From positions 1 to 7,807 of the forward strand of contig CAMFLJ010000177.1 in assembly GCA_945957335.1 (NCBI GenBank): DNA of 7,807 nt, given 5' to 3'. The DNA comes from an uncultured Actinomycetes bacterium. GTDB lineage: Bacteria; Actinomycetota; Acidimicrobiia; Acidimicrobiales; Acidimicrobilacustridaceae. The position numbers and the translations under genes are program-made. A model generated the notes under the pieces. It did not search any database, was not told the DNA's origin, and saw only the letters and a list, made by a program, of their open reading frames with translations. Position 1 is the first letter of the stretch. Every line of letters starts with the position of its first letter. Shown here piece after piece: positions 1 to 5,711 of this stretch.

Positions 1-469
1 AGGCGCCGAACCACGGGTGCGGCACGTGGCCGGCGATGGAGCTCATGCCGACGAACGAGCCGCCGCCGGCGGCGACGAGGTGCGGGGCGGCGTACTTCAC
101 CGAGAGCATCGTGCCGAGCACGTTGAGGTGGAGCACGCGGGTGAACTCGGCGGTGTCCTGCAGGTGGTACGGGCCCATGCCGCCGCCACCACCGGCGTTG
201 GCGACGAAGCCGTTCAGCCCGCCGAAGGCCTCGACGTGGCCGGCCACGAGGGCGGCAACCTGCTCCTCGTCGGTGACGTCGGTGGCCTGGATGCGGACCG
301 TGCCCGACGCGCCGCCGGCGGCGATGCGGTCGGCGACCTCCTGCAGCAGCGGCTCGCGCCGGCCGCAGATCGAGACGTTCCAGCCGTCGTTGGCGAGGCG
401 CGTGGCGCACGCGGCACCGATGCCGGTGCCGCCGCCGGTGACGATCGCGCTGCGCTGGGATGCGGTCAT
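1..469 (-). CDS. Short-chain dehydrogenase/reductase (SDR), C-terminal part beyond window
   Basis: Classical SDRs are cytosolic NAD(P)-dependent oxidoreductases acting on alcohols or ketones. The visible 156 residues start at the ATG at 469, with a GGGGGA ribosome site about 10 nt upstream (plus-strand C-run at 480-484). They show the cofactor-binding TGGGTGIG motif at residues 11-18, an Asp after the fourth strand (DVTD, 64-67), the NAG motif at 91-93, the structural Asn at 116, and the active-site Ser of MSSIAG at 144. In FabG-like SDRs the catalytic Tyr lies 13 residues after that Ser, which is residue 157. The window ends one base into that codon and the base is T on the coding strand, as Tyr requires. 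The YxxxK motif and substrate-binding half are therefore outside. GRR at 36-38 after strand two suggests NADP preference (inference). The substrate cannot be assigned. A hairpin separates it from the amidohydrolase gene upstream, so it probably has its own promoter. Confidence 0.93.
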   Translation of the reverse strand, partial: MTASQRSAIVTGGGTGIGAACATRLANDGWNVSICGRREPLLQEVADRIAAGGASGTVRIQATDVTDEEQVAALVAGHVEAFGGLNGFVANAGGGGGMGPYHLQDTAEFTRVLHLNVLGTMLSVKYAAPHLVAAGGGSFVGMSSIAGHVPHPWFGA

Positions 470-505
470 GTCTGGAGTTCCCCCTACGGAGTCGTGTGGT
501 GCGCT

Positions 506-521
506 GCACCCTAGAGGGTGC
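506..521 (-). promoter_or_regulatory. SDR promoter -10 box inside a palindrome
   Basis: Perfect 7-bp arms GCACCCT (506-512) and AGGGTGC (515-521) flank two bases. On the minus strand the palindrome contains TAGGGT (508-513), which fits the TANNNT -10 consensus. A start site near 501 would give a leader of about 32 nt carrying the ribosome site. No convincing -35 is visible. A protein binding this palindrome would occlude the polymerase, so it is a candidate operator. This is inference from position and symmetry only. Confidence 0.4.
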
Positions 522-534
522 GTCGGGACGTGGA

Positions 535-564
535 CGGTGCCGGCACCCGAGGGCGCCGGCACCG
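535..564 (-). terminator. Strong GC-rich hairpin downstream of the amidohydrolase gene
   Basis: CGGTGCCGGC (535-544) and GCCGGCACCG (555-564) are exact reverse complements, giving a 10-bp stem with a 10-nt loop whose CCC and GGG could pair further. It begins about 50 nt after the amidohydrolase stop in the direction of transcription. No U-run follows, which is usual for actinobacterial terminators. It probably ends the amidohydrolase transcript before the SDR promoter. Confidence 0.55.
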
Positions 565-614
565 GTCGTGCGATGGGTCGGGCGGTGCTGCCGTGCCGCG
601 GTTCGGGCCCCGGG

Positions 615-2363
615 TCAGCGCCCGGCGCGCACCAGGCGGCCGGGACGGGCGCCGGTGTCGGTGTCGTCACGGCGCACGACGACGCCGCTCACGATGGTGG
701 CGTCGTAGCCGACGGCCTCCTGGATCAGCCGGCGGGCGCCGCCGGGCAGGTCGTCGATCGAGCGCGGCATCTGGAGGGCCAGGCGGTCGAGGTCGATCAC
801 GTTGACGTCGCCCTTCTTGCCGACCTCGAGGGTGCCCCGGTCGTGGAAGCCGTAGAACTCGGCGGTGTCGAGGGTCTGCATCTTCACGGCCCGCTCGAGC
901 TCGAGCCGCGGCCCGCGGGTGCGGCCCTTGACCCAGTGGCTGAGCTGGTAGGTCGGCATGGAGGCGTCGCAGATGGTGGCGAGGTGGGCACCACCGTCGG
1001 CGAGGCCCATGAGGGCGGCCGGGTGGGTGATCATCTCGTAGACGGCGTCCTGGTTGCCGTTGGCGTAGTTGAAGTAGGGGATGAGGAAGAGGGCCTCGCC
1101 GTCGAACTCGAGCATGAGGTCGTAGAAGACCTCGTTCGGGGTGACCCCGGCCGCCTCGGCCCGGGCCGCGAGGGACTCCGACGCCTCGGGCTCGTAGTCG
1201 GGCTCCTCTCCGACGGGGAACGCCAGGTGCGGCATGAAGGTGGCGATGAGGCCCATGGTCTCGAACGGGAGGCCCGTCTCGACCATCTCCTCGTCGGCGA
1301 GGATGGCGGCGCGGACCTCGGGGTCGCGGAGGCGCTCGACGAGCTCCTCGAACGAGCTGGTCTCCGCCTGCACCCGCTGGAAGGTGGGGCGCACCAGGAA
1401 CGGGTGGCGGGTGCGCAGGCCGAGCAGCATGCCGAAGGGCCGGTTGGCGACCTGCGGGCGCAGCACGGCGCCGTCGGCCTCGGCGGCCACGCAGGCGTCG
1501 AGGAGGTCGCGCCACAGCTCGGGGGCGGCGTTGGCCTGGAGGATGAGGAACGAGACGGGCAGGCCGAACTCGGCCGACACCCGGCGCATCCAGTCGACCT
1601 CCTTGATGGCGGCCTCGGCGTCCTGGCCGTCGGCACCGGCCTCGGCCAGCTCGAAGACGGGCTTGCGGCCGGTGGAGGCCATGGCGGCGGCGATGCCGAA
1701 CAGCTCGTCCTCGGTGGCGTAGGTGCCGGGCACCGGGTCGCCCTTGCCGGTGGTGTGGCCGGCGACGCGGGAGCTGGAGAAGCCGACTGCGCCGGCCTCG
1801 ATGGCCTCGCGGACGATGTCGGCCATCTGCTGGATCTCGGCGTCGGTGGCGGGACCGTTCTCGAGCGCCTTCTCACCCATCACGTAGGTGCGCACCGGCA
1901 CGTGGCCGATGTGGGCGGCGACGTCCATGGAGTAGGTGCGGCGGTCGAGGGCGTCGAGGAACTCGGGGAAGGTCTCCCAGTCCCACGGCAGGCCGGCGCG
2001 CAGCACGTCGCCGGGGATGTCCTCGACGGACTCCATGGTCTCGATGAGCATCTCGTGGGCGTCGGGCCGGGCGGGGGCGAAGCCGATGCCGCAGACGCCC
2101 ATGACCACGGTGGTGACGCCGTGGCCGCTGCTGGGGGAGAGGCTCTGGTCGAAGAACGCCTGGCCGTCGTAGTGCGAGTGGATGTCGACGAAGCCGGGGG
2201 TGACGATGCGGCCGGTGGCGTCGATGGTCTCGGCGGCGTCGCCCTCGAGCGGGCCGCGGCTGACCGCCACGATCACGCCGTCGGTGATGGCCACGTCACC
2301 GACGTAGGCCTCGGCACCGGTGCCGTCGACGATGGTGCCACCGGTGATCTTGAGGTCGAACAT
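615..2363 (-). CDS. Amidohydrolase of the N-acyl-D-amino-acid deacylase (D-aminoacylase-like) family
   Basis: This is a 582-residue metal-dependent amidohydrolase, probably cytosolic since no signal peptide is seen. The N-terminal strand-rich part has the family opening ITGGTIVDGTG (6-16). PGFVDIHSHYD (56-66) follows, with metal-binding His62 and His64. GVTTVVMGVCG (82-92) supplies Cys91, which aligns with the bridging Cys96 of Alcaligenes D-aminoacylase. GFSSSR (194-199), TGKGDPVPGTY (205-215) and the C-terminal ADGGAHL (455-461), with a likely catalytic Asp, also match the family. A C-terminal GTLEVGKKGDVNVID segment closes the composite beta domain. The usual THxR and SHHK motifs carrying the two zinc-ligand His are not evident near 235-280, so substrate and metal site may differ from true D-aminoacylases. 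The ATG at 2363 is chosen because AAGGGG (2370-2375) precedes it and the family N-terminus begins there; a longer frame to 2486 would run through the promoter region. It is divergent from the IclR gene, its likely regulator. Confidence 0.88.
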   Translation of the reverse strand: MFDLKITGGTIVDGTGAEAYVGDVAITDGVIVAVSRGPLEGDAAETIDATGRIVTPGFVDIHSHYDGQAFFDQSLSPSSGHGVTTVVMGVCGIGFAPARPDAHEMLIETMESVEDIPGDVLRAGLPWDWETFPEFLDALDRRTYSMDVAAHIGHVPVRTYVMGEKALENGPATDAEIQQMADIVREAIEAGAVGFSSSRVAGHTTGKGDPVPGTYATEDELFGIAAAMASTGRKPVFELAEAGADGQDAEAAIKEVDWMRRVSAEFGLPVSFLILQANAAPELWRDLLDACVAAEADGAVLRPQVANRPFGMLLGLRTRHPFLVRPTFQRVQAETSSFEELVERLRDPEVRAAILADEEMVETGLPFETMGLIATFMPHLAFPVGEEPDYEPEASESLAARAEAAGVTPNEVFYDLMLEFDGEALFLIPYFNYANGNQDAVYEMITHPAALMGLADGGAHLATICDASMPTYQLSHWVKGRTRGPRLELERAVKMQTLDTAEFYGFHDRGTLEVGKKGDVNVIDLDRLALQMPRSIDDLPGGARRLIQEAVGYDATIVSGVVVRRDDTDTGARPGRLVRAGR

Positions 2364-2378
2364 GAAGGTCCCCTTCCA

Positions 2379-2439
2379 CGCACTGTGATGGCGGTCACGG
2401 TACCGCTTTGCACAGACGGTCATCAAGATTCGCACTGTG
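2379..2439. repeat. Nine-base direct repeat CGCACTGTG, copies 52 bp apart
   Basis: CGCACTGTG occurs at 2379-2387, in the amidohydrolase leader, and again at 2431-2439, where it overlaps the right arm of the 2406-2444 inverted repeat. The 52-bp offset is close to five helical turns, so both copies would face the same side of the DNA. This is compatible with an auxiliary regulator site or a looped complex, but two copies of nine bases could also be chance. Confidence 0.35.
2397..2426 (-). promoter_or_regulatory. Predicted amidohydrolase promoter
   Basis: Reading the minus strand, TTGATG (2421-2426) is followed after 18 nt by TACCGT (2397-2402). This fits TTGACA/TANNNT reasonably. Initiation would fall near 2390, giving a leader of about 27 nt with the AAGGGG ribosome site. 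The left arm of the inverted repeat (2406-2415) lies between the two boxes, the usual place for repressor occlusion. Confidence 0.45.
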
Positions 2440-2444
2440 CAAAG
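2406..2444. promoter_or_regulatory. Perfect 10-bp inverted repeat, candidate IclR operator
   Basis: CTTTGCACAG (2406-2415) and CTGTGCAAAG (2435-2444) are exact reverse complements separated by 19 bp. They are the most symmetrical feature of the 107-bp region between the amidohydrolase and IclR genes. The left arm sits inside the predicted amidohydrolase promoter. The right arm overlaps the -35 region of the predicted IclR promoter. Many IclR-family regulators bind such sites and control both themselves and the divergent neighbour, so this is the best operator candidate. Binding is inferred, not shown. Confidence 0.55.
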
Positions 2445-2458
2445 AACCCAGGATCCCC

Positions 2459-2464
2459 TACGCT
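2459..2464 (+). promoter_or_regulatory. -10 box of a probably leaderless IclR transcript
   Basis: TACGCT fits TANNNT and ends 6 nt before the GTG at 2471. That places the transcription start on or next to the first base of the start codon. No Shine-Dalgarno sequence lies upstream of the GTG, which supports a leaderless mRNA. Confidence 0.5.
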
Positions 2465-2470
2465 CGCTCC

Positions 2471-3379
2471 GTGGCCCGTCCCTCACCCCAGACCGAGCGC
2501 CTCGTCGACCTCGTCGAGGCCCTCGCCGCCCGCCCCGACCAGGGCCTCTCGCTGACCGAGCTGGCCCGCCACCTCGACGTCACGCCGGCCACCTGCCACC
2601 CGATGGTGACCGAGCTGACCAACCGGGGCTGGCTCCGCCGCCACCCCGTGCGCCGCACCTACCGCCTCGGCCCGGCGTTCGTCGCGCTGGGCCGGGCAGC
2701 CGCCGGCGCGGCCGAGACCCAGGAGCTGGCCCGCGCCGCGCTGGTCGACGTCCAGCACGAGCACAAGGTCGACGGGCTGGTGCTCACCGTCGGCGAGGAG
2801 GTCACGACCATCGTCGACCTCGTGCCCGAGCGGAAGGGCGCGGGCATCCAGATCGGTGACCAGGTGCCGCTGCGCGCGCCGCTCGGAGCCGTCGTGGCGG
2901 CGTGGGCCGACGAGCGCTCGGTCGAGCGCTGGCTCGACCAGGCCGATCCCACCCCCGACCTGCGCCGGGCCTACACCGAGCTGCTGGGCGCGGTGCGCGA
3001 GCGCGGGTACGCGGTCGAGCTCACCGGCACCGTCGACGCCCGCATCTACGAGGTGCTGGCCCAGATCGGCGGACGCTTCGGTGACGCCGCGGCCGACCCC
3101 GCCACCGGGCGGGTGCGAGCGCTGCTCGACGAGCTCGTCGGCGACGTCGTGGGCCCGGAGGGCTTCGTGCCCGCGACCGTCGACCCCGCGACCTCCTACC
3201 TGGTGGGCACCATGAGCGCCCCCGTGTTCGACCGGGCCGGCGAGGTCGTGCTGCTGCTCGCCGTCCGCGGCCGCCCCGAGCCGGTGCCGGGCACGTGGAT
3301 CGAGAAGGTGGGGGCGCGCCTCGTCGAGGCCGCCGACGAGGTCACCGACGCGTCGGGTGGGCGCCGGCCCCGCCCGTGA
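2471..3379 (+). CDS. IclR-family transcriptional regulator with enlarged effector domain
   Basis: This 302-residue protein is a predicted DNA-binding homodimer or tetramer that responds to a small molecule. The N-terminal winged helix-turn-helix spans about 7-67: the first helix TERLVDLVEAL, then LSLTELARHLDV and TPATCHPMVTEL as the helix-turn-helix, and a wing ending in RRTYRLG. The effector domain follows, with IGDQVPLRAPLGAVVAAW (128-145) matching the family's conserved P-L-x-A-x-G-K-A region, RERGYAVE at 176-183, and SAPVFDRAGEVVLLLAVRG at 249-267. Between Tyr180 and Pro251 there are about 70 residues where the family usually has about 20, which explains the length above the usual 250-270. 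The GTG at 2471 is preferred over upstream TTG 2408 because of the leaderless -10 box, and because the upstream stretch is the palindromic control region. It probably controls the divergent amidohydrolase and itself. The cupin gene begins 50 nt downstream, so the downstream pair could also be under its promoter. Confidence 0.87.
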   Translation: MARPSPQTERLVDLVEALAARPDQGLSLTELARHLDVTPATCHPMVTELTNRGWLRRHPVRRTYRLGPAFVALGRAAAGAAETQELARAALVDVQHEHKVDGLVLTVGEEVTTIVDLVPERKGAGIQIGDQVPLRAPLGAVVAAWADERSVERWLDQADPTPDLRRAYTELLGAVRERGYAVELTGTVDARIYEVLAQIGGRFGDAAADPATGRVRALLDELVGDVVGPEGFVPATVDPATSYLVGTMSAPVFDRAGEVVLLLAVRGRPEPVPGTWIEKVGARLVEAADEVTDASGGRRPRP

Positions 3380-3402
3380 CCCGATCGGATGCTCACATCG
3401 GG
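3380..3402. promoter_or_regulatory. Inverted repeat CCCGAT-N11-ATCGGG before the cupin gene
   Basis: Six-base arms at 3380-3385 and 3397-3402 lie directly after the IclR stop and just upstream of the cupin -10 box. This could be a regulator site for the cupin-MFS pair or a weak hairpin. The arms are short and the evidence is positional only. Confidence 0.25.
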
Positions 3403-3417
3403 CCCATCGCGGCCGAC

Positions 3418-3423
3418 AAGACT
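3418..3423 (+). promoter_or_regulatory. Weak -10 box for a possible leaderless cupin-MFS transcript
   Basis: AAGACT lies 6 nt before the ATG at 3430, the same spacing as for the IclR and TetR genes. It matches TANNNT at two of three fixed positions. No Shine-Dalgarno sequence precedes the ATG. Read-through from the IclR gene is an alternative. Confidence 0.3.
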
Positions 3424-3429
3424 GGCGCC

Positions 3430-3987
3430 ATGACCTCACTCCGCCACCGCGCCGGGCGCCTCGCGCTCCTGGCCCTGCTCGTCGTCGTCCCGCCGGCGGT
3501 GGCCGGGTGCAAGAGCTCCGACGCAAAGCCCGCCGCCGCCCCCGGCATCGAGATGGCCCCGGTCACGACCACGACCACCGCCGCCGCCGAGCCGGTCGTG
3601 AAGGACGTGCTCGCCACCGACGCCACCCCGCCTGGCGCGCCGGGCTACACCCTCACCCTCATCCGCTACACCATCGCCCCCGGTGCCAAGCTCGCGCAGC
3701 ACGTCCACCCGGGCGTGCAGATGGCGAACATCGACTCGGGCACGCTGACCTACACGATCATCAGCGGCACGGCCACGGTGCGGCGGGCCGGTGGCGAGCC
3801 GGCGCCGGTCACCGGCCCCACCACGATCAGCCTCGGGCCGGGTGACTCCGTCGTCGAGCCGGGCGACATGGTGCACTTCGGCGCCAACGACACCGACCAG
3901 CCCGTCGTCATCAGCGCCACGCTCCTGACCGAGTCCGACAAGGGCCTCTCGGTGGCGGTCTCGACGACGACCACCACCGCCCCGTGA
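3430..3987 (+). CDS. Cupin-domain lipoprotein with Thr-rich linkers
   Basis: This is a 185-residue predicted lipoprotein anchored on the outer face of the cytoplasmic membrane. A basic N-terminus (RHRAGR) and a hydrophobic stretch (11-25) lead to the lipobox VAGC, with Cys27 as the lipidated residue. A Pro/Ala/Thr linker including five Thr (46-50) follows, then a single cupin beta-barrel of about 73-166. Cupin motif 1 reads G85-x5-H91-V-H93-x3-Q97-x6-G104, with Gln in place of the usual Glu. Motif 2 reads G138-x5-P144-x-D146-x2-H149-x3-N153, with Asp in place of Gly. Three His ligands (91, 93, 149) are kept, so metal binding is plausible, but a catalytic activity cannot be assigned. The tail ends in another Thr run (179-183). 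It may bind or modify a small molecule at the membrane surface. Its TGA overlaps the GTG of the transporter gene (GTGA), implying coupled translation and related function. Confidence 0.83.
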   Translation: MTSLRHRAGRLALLALLVVVPPAVAGCKSSDAKPAAAPGIEMAPVTTTTTAAAEPVVKDVLATDATPPGAPGYTLTLIRYTIAPGAKLAQHVHPGVQMANIDSGTLTYTIISGTATVRRAGGEPAPVTGPTTISLGPGDSVVEPGDMVHFGANDTDQPVVISATLLTESDKGLSVAVSTTTTTAP

Positions 3988-5594
3988 GCGCCCCGGTCGA
4001 GGGCGGCGCCCCGGTGGCGGACGCCGCCGGCGAGGAGGCCCCCGCCCGGGCCGGGCTGGTGCTGCTCGCGCTCATCCTGGTGGCCACGGTCGCCAACCTG
4101 AACCTGTCGGTGGCCAACGTCGCCCTGCCCGACATCGGCACCCACTTCGACGCGTCGCAGACCGGGCTCAACATGGTCGCCATCGGCTACAGCCTCGGAC
4201 TGGCCGCGTCGGTGCTGTGGCTCGGGGCCGTCGGCGACCGCTACGGCCGCAAGGGCATGCTGATCATCGGCACCGCGCTGGCGGTGCCGGCCTCGCTCGT
4301 GGCGGCCTGGGCGCCGTCGATGCTCGTCCTCGGCCTGGCCCGGCTCCTCGGCGGCCTGGCCGCGGGCATGGCGTTCCCGACCACCCTGGCGCTGATCACC
4401 GCGCTCTGGCGCGGCCCGAGGCGGACGAAGTCCATCGCCCTGTGGTCCGGCATCGGGGGCTCGATGGCGGCCCTCGGACCGCTCGCCGCCGGCGCCGTGC
4501 TCGTCCACTTCTGGTGGGGCTCGGTCTTCCTCATCACCGTGCCCCTCGCCGTGGTGGCGCTCGTGCTCGCCGTGTGGCTCGTGCCCTCGGGGGTGGAGGA
4601 GACCACCGCTCCGGTCGACCACCTCGGCGGCATCTTGTCGGTGGTGATGATCGGCGCGGTGGTGCTCGGCATCAACGTGGCGCCCGAGCCCGGCCTGCAG
4701 CTGCGGGCCGTGCTGATGATCGGCATCGGCGTGGTGGCGGCGGCCCTGTTCGTCGTGCGCCAGCGCCGGGCCGCCGAGCCCCTCTACGACCTCGACGTGG
4801 CCCGTCGGCGCACGTTCTGGGTGGCGGCGGTGGCCGGCATCATCGTGTTCGGCGCCCTCATGGGGGCGATGTACATCGGCCAGCAGTTCCTCCAGGACGT
4901 GCTGGGCTACGACACCTGGACCGCCGGGCTGAGCATGCTGCCCGCCGCCCTGGCCCTGGTCGTGGCCGCGCCGATCTCGGCCCGGCTCGTGGAGAGCAGA
5001 GGCTCGCGGTTCACGCTGTTGGCCGGCTACTGGTTCTGCGTGGCCGGCTTCGCCGCCGCACTGGTGCTGTGGCGCGCGGGCGCCTCGTTCCCCGAGGTGG
5101 CCGTGGCGTTCGTGCTGGTCGGCGTGGGTGTGGGGCTGGCCGGCACGCCGGCGTCGCGGTCGCTGACCGGGTCGGTGCCGGTCCGGCGCGCCGGCATGGC
5201 GTCGGGCACCGCCGACCTCCAGCGCGACCTCGGCGGGGCCGTGATGCAGTCGCTCATGGGTGCGCTGCTCACCGCCGGCTACGCCACCCGCATCGCCCGC
5301 GAGGTCGCGGCGTCGGGCCAGGGCGGCTCGGTGTCGGGGTCGGTGGAGAGCCAGCTGCAGAAGTCCTACACGGGAGCCGCCGAGGTGGCCGCCCGCTACC
5401 CGCAGTACGCCCAGCAGATCACCACCGCGGCGCGCGAGTCGTTCGTGCAGGGCCAGCGCTGGGCGATCACCGTGGGCCTCGTCGCCATGCTCGGCGGGGT
5501 GGTGCTGGTGTGGCTGATGTTCCCGCGCCACGACCGCGAGCTCGAGCTGCTGCACGGCTACGCCGAGCAGGACGCGGCGCCCGAGCCGGCCTGA
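3984..5594 (+). CDS. MFS transporter, DHA2 (EmrB/QacA-like, 14-helix) type
   Basis: This 536-residue integral membrane protein is probably a proton-coupled drug or metabolite exporter. After a short acidic cytosolic N-terminus, the first helix spans about 24-46 and ends in NVALPDIG, typical of the DHA2 group. Loop 2-3 carries MFS motif A, GAVGDRYGRKG (81-91). Helix 5 carries the antiporter motif C as GIGGSMAALGPLAAG (156-170). Hydrophobic segments continue to about residue 513, consistent with 14 helices. A hydrophilic loop at about 437-490 lies before the last helix, as usual in this family, and a charged tail follows. The GTG at 3984 overlaps the stop of the cupin lipoprotein gene by 4 nt. 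No independent ribosome site is evident, so translation probably depends on the upstream gene. The substrate is unknown; QacA/EmrB relatives export cations or hydrophobic compounds. The gene ends before a strong hairpin shared with the convergent P450 gene. Confidence 0.92.
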   Translation: MSAPVEGGAPVADAAGEEAPARAGLVLLALILVATVANLNLSVANVALPDIGTHFDASQTGLNMVAIGYSLGLAASVLWLGAVGDRYGRKGMLIIGTALAVPASLVAAWAPSMLVLGLARLLGGLAAGMAFPTTLALITALWRGPRRTKSIALWSGIGGSMAALGPLAAGAVLVHFWWGSVFLITVPLAVVALVLAVWLVPSGVEETTAPVDHLGGILSVVMIGAVVLGINVAPEPGLQLRAVLMIGIGVVAAALFVVRQRRAAEPLYDLDVARRRTFWVAAVAGIIVFGALMGAMYIGQQFLQDVLGYDTWTAGLSMLPAALALVVAAPISARLVESRGSRFTLLAGYWFCVAGFAAALVLWRAGASFPEVAVAFVLVGVGVGLAGTPASRSLTGSVPVRRAGMASGTADLQRDLGGAVMQSLMGALLTAGYATRIAREVAASGQGGSVSGSVESQLQKSYTGAAEVAARYPQYAQQITTAARESFVQGQRWAITVGLVAMLGGVVLVWLMFPRHDRELELLHGYAEQDAAPEPA

Positions 5595-5647
5595 GCCCCA
5601 CAGGGAAGGCCGTGGCCGCTGCGTCGGACGTCGAGGTCCCTGACGCG

Positions 5648-5677
5648 GACGAGCCCCGGCCGGGGCCGGGGCTCGTC
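5648..5677. terminator. Bidirectional terminator hairpin between convergent MFS and P450 genes
   Basis: The arms 5648-5661 and 5664-5677 are perfect 14-base reverse complements, beginning GACGAGCCCC and ending GGGGCTCGTC. In practice this is a 13-bp stem closed by a four-base loop. It sits about 53 nt after the MFS stop and 34 nt after the P450 stop, so it would act for both strands. No T-run follows on either side, as expected in this GC range. Confidence 0.75.
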
Positions 5678-5711
5678 GTCGGTCGTGCGGTGCGGCGCCG
5701 GCGCCGCGGGC

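Noticed and set aside
2364..2486. N-terminal extension of the amidohydrolase to an upstream start
   Set aside because: The added residues cover the predicted promoter and operator and do not resemble the family N-terminus. The ATG at 2363 has a good ribosome site.
36..2555. Very long open frame on the plus strand antisense to the SDR and amidohydrolase genes
   Set aside because: Its translation is low-complexity Gly/Val/Asp/Glu/His-rich with no family motifs. It mirrors a well-conserved minus-strand enzyme and results from high third-position GC.
3562..3586. ACGACC/ACCACC tandem codon repeats in the cupin gene, also near 3961-3980
   Set aside because: They encode Thr-rich linkers of a surface lipoprotein and need no explanation as a DNA repeat element.
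3750..5555. Long minus-strand open frame opposite the cupin and MFS genes
   Set aside because: The product is His/Arg/Gly/Gln-rich without domains, and the opposite strand encodes a clear MFS protein with motifs A and C.
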